62,323 bases of DNA, from assembly GCA_900319245.1 (NCBI GenBank), contig ONNQ01000017.1, forward strand, positions 1-62,323, in the 5' to 3' direction. Under the pieces are notes generated by a model, which ran no database searches, was not told where the DNA came from, and worked only from the letters and a program-made list of their open reading frames with translations. Origin of the DNA: an uncultured Lachnospiraceae bacterium. GTDB lineage: Bacteria; Bacillota; Clostridia; Lachnospirales; Lachnospiraceae. Within the stretch, counting starts at the first letter, position 1. Each line of letters begins with the position of its first letter. The position numbers and the translations under genes are program-made. This document shows, one piece after another, positions 9,307 to 16,954 of the stretch.

Positions 9307-11372
9307 GCTTAACAAAGAGGACATACAGTGGCCTGATGTCAACGCTTACCATGACAGGTTCCGTTACAAACGCCACGACGAAGCTGACGATCGTTTACCA
9401 GGCGACGAATTCACTGTGGGGTGTGGATGGCACGATCAATGTTTATGTTGACGGGACCAAACAGACCTGCTCGTGGACGACCAATAAAACAGATACTGTG
9501 CTGGGCACAACTTACAAGATAAAGATGACCAGTCAGCAGCTGACAATTAATAAGCCCTTTTTCACTTTGAAACTAACAGATTCAGCAGACGGTAGTGAGA
9601 TCTTTAATGATACCTTTTCATTTTATGAAATTGAGAAAACGCCGACATCTGCGACTACTTCCGGGGGCGTGATGGACGGCGCAACAATGTCAAAGGTGGT
9701 GTTTACTACTTCAGGAACGGATGCCACTTACAGTGCGACCTTTTCTCTGGGGAACTATGCAAGTACAGCGACTTCTGCGACTAAGACCATCGAGTATGCG
9801 ATCCCGATCTCCTGGTGCAACGCGCTTTCAAATGCAACGACAGGACAGGCAAGCGTGACGTGCAGGGTCAAGTATGGAGGAGTGGAATACTCGTCTTTTA
9901 CCGTGAAACTGACAGTATCAGTGCCGTCAAGTGTTGTGCCGTCGGTCACATCTATAACACTTGCAGATAAAACGGATACTCCGGTCCCGTCTTCCTGGAA
10001 CATGTTCATCCAGCATAAAAGCGGTGTCAGAATATCAGCGATCACAACGGATGGGGCTTACAGCTCCACGATCAAGTCGATCAAGCTGCAGGTAGGTACG
10101 CAGTCCATCTCAATGAACTACTCGGCATCGAACCTCCCGCAGATCGATACCATCACCCAGAGCGGTTCCCTGGCTTGTACGGTGACAGTTACTGACAGCC
10201 GTGGAAGGACGGCATCAAAATCGGCAACCGTAACCTTTGTGTCTTATGCAGCGCCGAAGTTTACGAACTGTGTCAGCGAACGGTGTCTGGTAAACGGAGA
10301 AGCAGATAACGACGGGACCTACTTTAAGAGTACTACGGCGATCAGCTTCTCAACCTGTAACAACAAGAACTCGATCACACTGACAGTGAAATACAAGAAG
10401 ACGGATGCGGTGCTTTATGGCAGCGAGACTACGATAACACCTGGAGTCAATACCTGCGGGAACAATGATCTGGATACGGAGTTCTCTTATGATGTGATGT
10501 ACTCTGTGACGGATCAGTTCTGCACGGTTACCTTCACAGATTATATCTCTACAGCAACTTACCTGATGCATTTCCTTCATGGAGGTAAAGGCGTCGCATT
10601 TGGCCAGAAGGCAACAATGGAGAACTATTTGGACTGTGCTTTCAAAGCTCTGTTCAGGGATGATACCTACTTCGTGACCGGAAACGGCGTCCAGGTGAAC
10701 ATCCGGGATATCATCACGATCGGTGCACAGACATTGACCAGCTTTGGGAATGGCTTATTCCTCTGTGCACAGAACGGAAAGATCATCGCGCAGGTACCTT
10801 CGATCGGAGCAGACACACCAACTACATTAGGAGAGGGACTGTATTTGAAAGCGAGCGGCGGAAAGATCACGGCGGATACACCGAATCCTTCGATAGGTAC
10901 CGATACACCGACATCCCTTACAAACGGCCAGTTCCTGTATGCGGATAGCGGAAATATAGGGAGCAGGACAATTGCACTGGCAAATCTCACAAACGGTGTT
11001 ATCAAGGCAGGAGACTCTATTTCATGCTCCAATATGCAGGTAGGAGGAATGATCGCTAACAGCTCAAAGGATATAACGATCTGTATTCCTGTTGGCAGGG
11101 TCATAACAGCTTCATCTGCTGAGATCACCGGTGGGACTTTAACGATCAGAACGGTAGATGGTAATGCATATACAAAAGCAAGCTCGGCCGGAGGTGCATA
11201 TAGCGGCTTGACACCGGCAAATTTTGATCCGGTAATTACTCTTAATAAAACGACCGGATCTGTCAGGATCAAGTTATATAACAGTACTAAATGGACGACT
11301 TCAAATGGTACAGCTATCACAACAAATACACCTGTCAGCGCGACGATTGGTATTACCCTTAAGTTCTCTTAA
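9303..11372 (+). CDS. DUF859-like phage structural protein, probable tail fibre
   Basis: This 689-residue protein is beta-rich, with no signal peptide or membrane segment. Residues 1-115 and 120-320 look like tandem Ig-type domains ('YQATNSLWGVDGTINVYVDG', 'VTVTDSRGRTASKSATVTF'), a pattern I associate with the DUF859 family of siphovirus tail-end proteins. Around residue 425-445, 'FLHGGKGVAFGQKATMENYL' resembles the hinge that precedes a receptor-binding head in fibres. Three short imperfect repeats follow ('SIGADTPTTLGEGLYLKA', 'SIGTDTPTSLTNGQFLYA'). It is the last gene before a strong terminator, as expected for the host-range gene. Family assignment is by eye. Confidence 0.72.
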   Translation: MSLTKRTYSGLMSTLTMTGSVTNATTKLTIVYQATNSLWGVDGTINVYVDGTKQTCSWTTNKTDTVLGTTYKIKMTSQQLTINKPFFTLKLTDSADGSEIFNDTFSFYEIEKTPTSATTSGGVMDGATMSKVVFTTSGTDATYSATFSLGNYASTATSATKTIEYAIPISWCNALSNATTGQASVTCRVKYGGVEYSSFTVKLTVSVPSSVVPSVTSITLADKTDTPVPSSWNMFIQHKSGVRISAITTDGAYSSTIKSIKLQVGTQSISMNYSASNLPQIDTITQSGSLACTVTVTDSRGRTASKSATVTFVSYAAPKFTNCVSERCLVNGEADNDGTYFKSTTAISFSTCNNKNSITLTVKYKKTDAVLYGSETTITPGVNTCGNNDLDTEFSYDVMYSVTDQFCTVTFTDYISTATYLMHFLHGGKGVAFGQKATMENYLDCAFKALFRDDTYFVTGNGVQVNIRDIITIGAQTLTSFGNGLFLCAQNGKIIAQVPSIGADTPTTLGEGLYLKASGGKITADTPNPSIGTDTPTSLTNGQFLYADSGNIGSRTIALANLTNGVIKAGDSISCSNMQVGGMIANSSKDITICIPVGRVITASSAEITGGTLTIRTVDGNAYTKASSAGGAYSGLTPANFDPVITLNKTTGSVRIKLYNSTKWTTSNGTAITTNTPVSATIGITLKFS

Positions 11373-11386
11373 ATACAGTAATCACA

Positions 11387-11410
11387 GGCATCCTACGGGG
11401 TGCCTTTTTT
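11387..11410 (+). terminator. Rho-independent terminator after the tail operon
   Basis: GGCATCC and GGGTGCC form a 7-bp stem with a TACG loop, followed directly by TTTTTT. It separates the structural genes from the lysis genes. Confidence 0.85.
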
Positions 11411-11429
11411 CATGCAAAGGAGGAGCAAC

Positions 11430-11843
11430 ATGAAAGAGTTCTGGAACCTTATACAATTTATTTTTACTGCGATCGGGGGATGGCTGGGGTACTTTCTCGG
11501 CGGCTGTGATGGCCTGCTCGTGGCACTAGTCGTGTTTGTGACGGTGGATTATCTCACCGGAGTCATGTGTGCCATCGAGGATAAGACGCTTTCCAGCGAG
11601 GTGGGCTTTAAAGGCATCTGCAGGAAGGTGATCATCTTCATGCTGGTGGGGATCGGTCACATACTCGACACACAGGTAATCGGTACCGGGAGCGTCCTGC
11701 GTACAGCGATTATCTTCTTTTACCTCTCCAATGAGGGCGTGAGTCTTCTGGAGAACGCGGCACACCTGGGACTCCCCATCCCGGAGAAACTCAAGGATGT
11801 GTTGGAGCAGCTCCATGACAGGGCTGAGAAGGAGGGAGAGTAA
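11430..11843 (+). CDS. Phage holin (TcdE/Cph1-type, holin family 4)
   Basis: The 137-residue membrane protein permeabilises the host membrane so that the endolysin can reach the wall. Three or more hydrophobic segments are visible (residues about 8-25, 30-50, 66-85 and 88-105). The family-like signature 'VDYLTGVMCAIEDKTLSSEVGFKGICRKV' lies in the middle, and the tail is charged. I place the start at ATG 11430, 8 bases after AAAGGAGG. An upstream in-frame ATG lies inside the terminator T-run and has no ribosome site. The stop overlaps the endolysin start (TAATG). Confidence 0.93.
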   Translation: MKEFWNLIQFIFTAIGGWLGYFLGGCDGLLVALVVFVTVDYLTGVMCAIEDKTLSSEVGFKGICRKVIIFMLVGIGHILDTQVIGTGSVLRTAIIFFYLSNEGVSLLENAAHLGLPIPEKLKDVLEQLHDRAEKEGE

Positions 11844-13156
11844 TGGCTTACACGAATAGTAAGATGGTGGTCTATACAAAGCTCAGTCCGAATCATTCCG
11901 GGCAGAGAACTCATAGCATTGATAGAATCTCGCCCCACTGCGTAGTGGGGCAGGTCTCTGCGGAGAGCCTTGGAAATACATTTTCAAGGAGTTCTTACAA
12001 GGCATCTAGTAACTATGGAATCGACCGTGACGGCAGGGTTGGAATGTATGTGGAGGAGAAGAACCGCTCCTGGTGCACGTCCTCCAAGGCCAACGACCAG
12101 AGGGCGGTGACGATCGAGTGCGCTTCGGACACCTACAGCCCGTACCGGATGAATGATGCTGTATACCAGACACTCATCAGGCTCTGTGTGGACATCTGCC
12201 GGAGGAACGGCAAGAAAAAACTCCTCTGGTTTGGCGACAAAAACAAGACGCTGAGTTATTCTCCGAGATCCGATGAGATGGTCATCACGGTCCACCGGTG
12301 GTTTGCAAACAAGTCGTGTCCAGGGGACTGGCTGTATTCCAGGCTTGGAGATCTTGCGAAGAAGGTCACTGAGGAACTGGGAGGAGAGGAAGATGAGACG
12401 GAAAAGGATAAAGGGCTGCAGGCAAAAGACCTTGCAGCCCTTTCTTATGAAGAGGTGATCTTGAAGGTCGGGCCGCTCTTTACAGCCGACCAGCAGAAGA
12501 CAGGAGTCCTTGCATCTTTATCCCTCGCACAATTCATCTTGGAGTCCGGCTATGGAAAGAGTGAGCTGGCACAGGAAGCAAACAACTGCTTCGGAATGAA
12601 GAAGTCTCTCTCCGGAAATACCTGGGCAGGATCCGTCTGGGATGGGAAGAGTATCTATACAAAAAAGACTAAGGAGCAGAGAAGTTGGGGTACTGAAACT
12701 GTCACTGCACAGTTCCGAAAGTATGCCTGTATTGAAGACTCCATCGCGGATCATTCAGCGTATCTGACCGGAGCGAAAAAGGGCAGTGCGTTGCGGTATG
12801 AGGGGCTGAAAGGCTGCGCGGACTACCGAAAGGCGGCGCAGATCGTGAAGTCTGGCGGGTATGCTACCAGTACGGCTTATGTGGACAAGCTCTGCTCCAT
12901 CATTGAAGAGTGGAAACTCACGCAGTATGACGCGGACACTGCTCCGATGGAAGAAGAGAAGCCTGCAGCAGTAAAACTTCCGTACCTGATCAGAGTCGGT
13001 AAGCGAATCGATATCAAGCGGAGTGCGTCTGCTTCTGCTGCGACAGCGAGGAAATGCCCTGTCGGTATCTACACTATCGTGGCGGAGCAGAACGGATACG
13101 GAAAGCTGAAATCCGGCGCCGGCTGGGTGAAACTCTCCGAGGTCCGGAAGATGTAA
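11843..13156 (+). CDS. Endolysin: amidase + glucosaminidase + SH3-like wall-binding domain
   Basis: This 437-residue lysis enzyme has two catalytic domains. Residues 1-180 look like an N-acetylmuramoyl-L-alanine amidase of the amidase_2/PGRP type, with candidate zinc ligands in 'RISPHCVVGQ' and 'VITVHRWF' and the late 'SCPGDWLY' motif. Residues about 200-365 look like an endo-beta-N-acetylglucosaminidase ('FILESGYGKSELAQEANNCF', with the catalytic Glu). Residues 378-437 are an SH3-like domain ending 'KLKSGAGWVKLSEV'. There is no signal peptide, so export depends on the holin. The linker between the catalytic domains is encoded by a perfect terminator-like hairpin (12410-12443), which hints at how the two halves became joined. 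Confidence 0.93.
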   Translation: MAYTNSKMVVYTKLSPNHSGQRTHSIDRISPHCVVGQVSAESLGNTFSRSSYKASSNYGIDRDGRVGMYVEEKNRSWCTSSKANDQRAVTIECASDTYSPYRMNDAVYQTLIRLCVDICRRNGKKKLLWFGDKNKTLSYSPRSDEMVITVHRWFANKSCPGDWLYSRLGDLAKKVTEELGGEEDETEKDKGLQAKDLAALSYEEVILKVGPLFTADQQKTGVLASLSLAQFILESGYGKSELAQEANNCFGMKKSLSGNTWAGSVWDGKSIYTKKTKEQRSWGTETVTAQFRKYACIEDSIADHSAYLTGAKKGSALRYEGLKGCADYRKAAQIVKSGGYATSTAYVDKLCSIIEEWKLTQYDADTAPMEEEKPAAVKLPYLIRVGKRIDIKRSASASAATARKCPVGIYTIVAEQNGYGKLKSGAGWVKLSEVRKM

Positions 13157-13168
13157 GGGGGAATGATC

Positions 13169-14401
13169 ATGGCTATCACAATGTTTGTACCGGGATTTAA
13201 AACGAGCAAGACTGATGAGCGTCACGGTGACGGGATGGTGGTCCACAGCGACACCGGCCACACGCTCGTCATCGACGGTTTCGACGGGGGAGCGCCAACC
13301 ACGGCGCTAGTCAAGTATCTCAAGCAGCATAACTATAAGGACCTGCATCTTCTGCTGTCCCATCCTCACTACGACCACTATAAAGGTCTCAAAGTGATCA
13401 TGGCGGACAGCTTTTTTAATATCAAAACGTTCTTCTGCTACGATCCTGATACGATCAAGCACGGCATCGGCAGCAGTGCGAACGGCAGATCTGTTAAGGA
13501 CGACTATAACAACCTGAATACCTGTATCAATCAGGCGCGAGGGAAAGGCGCGAAGATCGACTATCTGGCCAAGGGCAGGCAGGTAATACTCGGAGACATC
13601 GAGTTCAAAGTCTGGAGGAAGCAGCCGACACACTTCACGGAGTACGATGATGGAAACGCCTGGGCTTTCACGAATGACGGGTCCCTCTGCTGCTACTTCC
13701 CGAAGCTCAGGTTCCTCACGACAGGGGACGGGCCGAATGAGCTGAAAGAGGCGATTGCTTATTTTGGTGATAAGGTCTACGTACTCAAGGTGCCGCACCA
13801 CGGTAATAGCTGCTCTATGAGCAACGCGCAGGCAGCGAGGAAGGCCGGATGCGTCATCGCATACGAGACCAACATCGAGTCGAAAGGCCCCGGCACGACC
13901 GGCTTTACAGCTTACGGTGCAAGGCGCCTTGTGGAGCAGGGGGTGAAGGTCCTGATGCAGGATACGGACCTGATTATGATCGCGACAGCTGGAAAGCTCA
14001 CCGTCAGGCAGGGTGGAAAGACCTGGACTTTTGATGTGCCATACGACGGTAAGCCCGCTCAGCTTTATCGTGTCAGGAAGACCTGGCAGAACGTAAGCTC
14101 TCAGATCGGGGCTTACAGTATCCTCGCCAATGCCAGGGACGCTGCAGACAAAGCGGGGAGCGCATATGCAGTGTTCGACTGGAATGGGAAGGAGATCTAT
14201 CGGAAATCAGGACCGAAGGTTCCATACCTTGTCCGGGTGGTGAAGGAGATGGAGATCCGCAAAGGACCTGGGACCAGCTACGGAAAAGCGGACAGGAAAT
14301 GCCCGACTGGAATTTTCACGATTGTCGAGGTGAAGAACGGCTGGGGAAGGCTCAAGAGCGGTGCCGGGTGGATTTTGCTTAATAAGACAGAGAAGTTGTG
14401 A
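13169..14401 (+). CDS. MBL-fold metallo-hydrolase with C-terminal endolysin-like wall-binding repeats
   Basis: The 410-residue protein joins a metallo-beta-lactamase fold to wall-binding modules. The first 280 residues carry the metal site: 'SHPHYDH' (about 63-69), 'TTGDG' (about 183-187) and 'VPHHGNS' (about 207-213), closest in style to the ComEC/Rec2 type of MBL enzyme. Residues about 290-340 ('RVRKTWQNVSSQIGAYS', 'VFDWNGKEIY') look like the repeats that end Clostridial endolysins. Residues 352-410 ('KCPTGIFTIVEVKNGWGRLK') match the SH3-like domain of the endolysin just upstream. ATG 13169 is chosen because GGGGGA lies 7 bases before it; ATG 13163 is too close. It is the last gene of the lysis operon. 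Its substrate is unknown: a wall polymer, teichoic-acid phosphodiester or DNA are all possible. Confidence 0.85.
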   Translation: MAITMFVPGFKTSKTDERHGDGMVVHSDTGHTLVIDGFDGGAPTTALVKYLKQHNYKDLHLLLSHPHYDHYKGLKVIMADSFFNIKTFFCYDPDTIKHGIGSSANGRSVKDDYNNLNTCINQARGKGAKIDYLAKGRQVILGDIEFKVWRKQPTHFTEYDDGNAWAFTNDGSLCCYFPKLRFLTTGDGPNELKEAIAYFGDKVYVLKVPHHGNSCSMSNAQAARKAGCVIAYETNIESKGPGTTGFTAYGARRLVEQGVKVLMQDTDLIMIATAGKLTVRQGGKTWTFDVPYDGKPAQLYRVRKTWQNVSSQIGAYSILANARDAADKAGSAYAVFDWNGKEIYRKSGPKVPYLVRVVKEMEIRKGPGTSYGKADRKCPTGIFTIVEVKNGWGRLKSGAGWILLNKTEKL

Positions 14402-14409
14402 TGAAATGA

Positions 14410-14456
14410 AAAGCCTGTGGACTGTATCGGGATTAGATACGACCCACAGGCTTTTT
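14410..14456 (+). terminator. Rho-independent terminator after the lysis operon
   Basis: An 11-bp perfect outer stem (AAAGCCTGTGG, 14410-14420, with 14444-14454), strengthened by an inner GTATC/GATAC pairing, ends in TTTTT. Confidence 0.9.
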
Positions 14457-14513
14457 CGATTCAATGCTGTATTTAGAATATGAGGATAAAAGTAATTTGA
14501 GACTTTTTCTTCA

Positions 14514-14522
14514 TGATATAAT
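14514..14522 (+). promoter_or_regulatory. Extended -10 promoter of the Mrr-fusion cargo gene
   Basis: TGATATAAT matches the extended -10 form TGnTATAAT. TTGAGA at 14497-14502 is too close to be a good -35 element. The start codon lies 57 bases downstream with no gene between, so this cargo gene can be transcribed on its own in the lysogen. Confidence 0.55.
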
Positions 14523-14578
14523 ACTTAATATTATGTGACACTAATTAAAAATACAGTATAAAGTTGAAAGGGACATAA

Positions 14579-16036
14579 ATGGGACTTTGGGACAAGCTAA
14601 AGAAATCATTAAGGGATTCAAATGACGATCATGACCAAATAGTGAAACCTGTTCACTTTATTCCTGCTGATGAAGAATCCAAGCTACGAAGATTAAAAAA
14701 TGCGATGAATGTGATGAAGCGGCGTAATATATATATGGATGAGGATTTCATTAGTATAGCTAAATATATTACAAACGTAAAAAGTACAACACATAGAGAA
14801 GTAGAACATGCTTTTCCTGATATTCATAGCACTTCAGTTAGACGGGTATTGTCTGACCTTAGTGATATGGGAATAATATCAAGCAAATTTGAGGATAAAA
14901 AGAGAACTGAATTCATAGTGGCCAATATGGAAACGAGAGAAATTGATATTCTTTTTAGATTATTGACTCATCGAGGTGGACAGTACGATTTCAGACTTAT
15001 AAGATTAGGGGCAAAATTCTCTTCAAATCTAACAGAGAATGATATCGACAACAAAGCAGCTAGAATGCTTTGGGATAAATTTGGAAAAACAGCAGATTAT
15101 CAAGACGAGAATATAGGCAAATTATTGATTAATGGGAGCGGGATTATTCAGAGAGCGAATGAGAGAGCTTATACTGATTTCATTCAACTATTACTCGCAA
15201 AATGTAAACCTACAGGAATTCGATTTGTTTTTATCAGCATGGGGAGGAGCCTCGATCAATATAACGATTTTCCGCAGGTATTAGTTCCATTTATTTCATA
15301 TCAAGAACAGCTTGAGTATTTGCTTTCTTATTTAGATGAAGAAATAAGAATGCGACGTGAAATTATTGCTAATAGCGGAGCAAAAGACTATTTAGAGTAT
15401 AATAAGGCCGTATTTAGAGTGGATGAAAAGATATTGCCTTTTATGTTAGTGTTTGATGAGTTAAGCAGCGTTAAAATGACTAAAGCGTTTGTTTCTTCAC
15501 TAGAGAGCATTTTAATCTATGGAAGTACTTGTGCAGTTTTTATTATTGGTTTTTCAGCATTCAATGGTAGCGCATTGAGGTTGGGAAGGTTAAGACCATT
15601 TCTTTATTTTCGTGACTCTAATTGGTGCCTAAATGTCTTTAGTAGCTTTGGGGAAAATGAAGGAGACGGAGGTAGTACATACGATTCCCTTTCAGGAGAA
15701 GACTTCGAAAAGGCCTGTGCGGAGCTGTTAAGTCAGAATGGATTTGGTAACATACAATTAACCCCAGAAAGTGGAGATTACGGCGGGGATATACTGGCAG
15801 AGAAAGACCAGATTAAATATGTAATTCAGTGTAAAAGATATAGTTCAAGTATTGGGATTTCAGCTGTTCAGGAAGTAATTGCATCCAGAAGTATTTATAA
15901 ATGCCATGTCGGTGTAGTGATGACCAATAGTCACTTTACCAATGCAGCCATAAGGCTGGCGAATGAGAATAATATTCTTTTATGGGATGGTGACTATTTA
16001 AACAAATTGGACGCGAGATTGAAAAATAGAGATTAA
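14579..16036 (+). CDS. Winged helix + degenerate FtsK-like motor + Mrr-type endonuclease fusion
   Basis: I see three parts in this 485-residue protein. Residues about 60-118 ('VRRVLSDLSDMGIISSKFED') resemble the winged-helix gamma domain of FtsK/SpoIIIE. Residues about 175-345 follow the FtsK motor order: 'GKLLINGSGIIQRANE' sits where the Walker A loop belongs but has no GKS/T, 'IRFVFISMGRSLDQY' takes the place of 'VRFIMIDPK...', and 'LPFMLVFDELSS' keeps a Walker B Asp-Glu. Residues 369-485 form an Mrr-type restriction nuclease with 'SGDYGGDILAEKDQIKYVIQCKRY' giving the Asp...Gln-x-Lys catalytic set. The gene is clearly AT-richer than its phage neighbours and has its own promoter and terminator, the layout of a lysogenic cargo ('moron') gene. 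Anti-phage defence or exclusion is my inference. Confidence 0.8.
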   Translation: MGLWDKLKKSLRDSNDDHDQIVKPVHFIPADEESKLRRLKNAMNVMKRRNIYMDEDFISIAKYITNVKSTTHREVEHAFPDIHSTSVRRVLSDLSDMGIISSKFEDKKRTEFIVANMETREIDILFRLLTHRGGQYDFRLIRLGAKFSSNLTENDIDNKAARMLWDKFGKTADYQDENIGKLLINGSGIIQRANERAYTDFIQLLLAKCKPTGIRFVFISMGRSLDQYNDFPQVLVPFISYQEQLEYLLSYLDEEIRMRREIIANSGAKDYLEYNKAVFRVDEKILPFMLVFDELSSVKMTKAFVSSLESILIYGSTCAVFIIGFSAFNGSALRLGRLRPFLYFRDSNWCLNVFSSFGENEGDGGSTYDSLSGEDFEKACAELLSQNGFGNIQLTPESGDYGGDILAEKDQIKYVIQCKRYSSSIGISAVQEVIASRSIYKCHVGVVMTNSHFTNAAIRLANENNILLWDGDYLNKLDARLKNRD

Positions 16037-16053
16037 GTGAAGAGTAACTATGA

Positions 16054-16097
16054 ATGCCGAGAAAGAGGTGCCGCTTGCGGTGCTTTTTTCTTGGCAT
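16054..16097 (+). terminator. Nested hairpin terminator after the cargo gene
   Basis: An 11-bp outer stem (ATGCCGAGAAA with TTTCTTGGCAT) encloses a small inner GTGCC/GGTGC hairpin followed by TTTTTT. The next 180 bases (16098-16280) are AT-rich and hold no gene I can support. Confidence 0.75.
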
Positions 16098-16280
16098 GAA
16101 AATCAGAATTTGCATTTTCAGATTATCGAGTTTTAGATCTCGTTAATCCTTTTTAGCAAGTGTGTTAAAACTCGCACCGAATAAAAATGCTTTGGACGCG
16201 TCTATTTGCCATCATAACGGGGGCAACAGAGGACGTTGCACTATTAGATAATAAGAAAAAACATTAATGGAAGGTGCTCG

Positions 16281-16547
16281 ATGTTCTCCAATTCTGATTT
16301 TACACGTCTCAAGCAGTCGCCTTATGGTATCGTCCAGCTCAACCATCACGATGTCACGCTCCACAGTGAACTCACTGGCCACGACTGGATCATCATTTCC
16401 TACTATGGCTCATCTGACTGCTATATTCTGCATCGGCATTCCCAGAGAGAACCCTATCACAGACAGAAAGGAAATTACAAATCATTTAATGAAGCATTAG
16501 GCTATATTACCAAGCACGAAAAATGGTTCATAAATCACAAAATGTAA
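16281..16547 (+). CDS. Small conserved-looking hypothetical protein (88 aa)
   Basis: I do not recognise a family. The protein is soluble, rich in His, Ser and Tyr, with blocks such as 'SPYGIVQLNHHDVTLHSELT', 'DWIIISYYGSSDCYILHRHS' and 'FNEALGYITKHEKWF', which looks like a compact alpha/beta fold. ATG 16281 follows GGAAGGTG at good spacing and a terminator lies 2 bases after the stop, so it is a complete single-gene unit. A second reading frame starting at 16267 overlaps it but has no comparable ribosome site. Position just before the recombinase cassette suggests an accessory role, possibly directionality control, without proof. Confidence 0.65.
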   Translation: MFSNSDFTRLKQSPYGIVQLNHHDVTLHSELTGHDWIIISYYGSSDCYILHRHSQREPYHRQKGNYKSFNEALGYITKHEKWFINHKM

Positions 16548-16548
16548 G

Positions 16549-16577
16549 GCTCGCAGTCCGCTGCGGGCTCTTTTTTT
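16549..16577 (+). terminator. Rho-independent terminator after the 88-aa gene
   Basis: GCTCGCAG and CTGCGGGC pair over 8 bp (one G-T) around a TCCG loop, followed by TCTTTTTTT. Confidence 0.88.
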
Positions 16578-16676
16578 ATGCTCAAAAAGTTCTCCCAGGC
16601 GTTATAAAAATCGGCCCTAAGCAGGCATGGGAAGTCAGAGGGATGGATAAGTTCCCTCGGAAGGGAGAACGAGAAA

Positions 16677-16892
16677 ATGCAAGTGACGAAAATCACAACA
16701 CCTGCAGAAAAACCCATGCCGACCGCCCGCAGGCTTACAGAGGAGCAGATGTATAACGAGATCAATTATTACCGTGCTGAGAAGATGGCAAAGAAAATGC
16801 TCGATAAAGGTCTTATTACCGATGACGAATACGACAGGATCCTGGCGGAATGCCGTAGGATCTTTGTGCCATTTCTGGCCGAGCTGATGTGA
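16677..16892 (+). CDS. SHOCT-like small protein of the recombinase cassette
   Basis: The 71-residue protein has a Pro/Lys-rich N-terminus and a helical C-terminal half with the SHOCT-like pattern 'MAKKMLDKGLITDDEYDRIL'. Small SHOCT proteins often precede the serine recombinase genes of mobile elements in gut Clostridia. AAGGGAG at 16661-16667 supports ATG 16677. The stop is 62 bases before the first recombinase start, so co-transcription is likely. It could be a recombination directionality factor or a regulator of integration; neither is shown by the sequence. Confidence 0.75.
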   Translation: MQVTKITTPAEKPMPTARRLTEEQMYNEINYYRAEKMAKKMLDKGLITDDEYDRILAECRRIFVPFLAELM

Positions 16893-16954
16893 GAAATGAG
16901 TGGCTATGTGTCTGGTATAGAGCCAATATTGGACTACAAACAGGGGGTGAGACC

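Noticed and set aside
16267-16500. Alternative 77-codon frame overlapping the 88-aa gene
   Set aside because: It has no proper ribosome site and a composition typical of an out-of-frame shadow. The 16281 frame has GGAAGGTG and ends right before a terminator.
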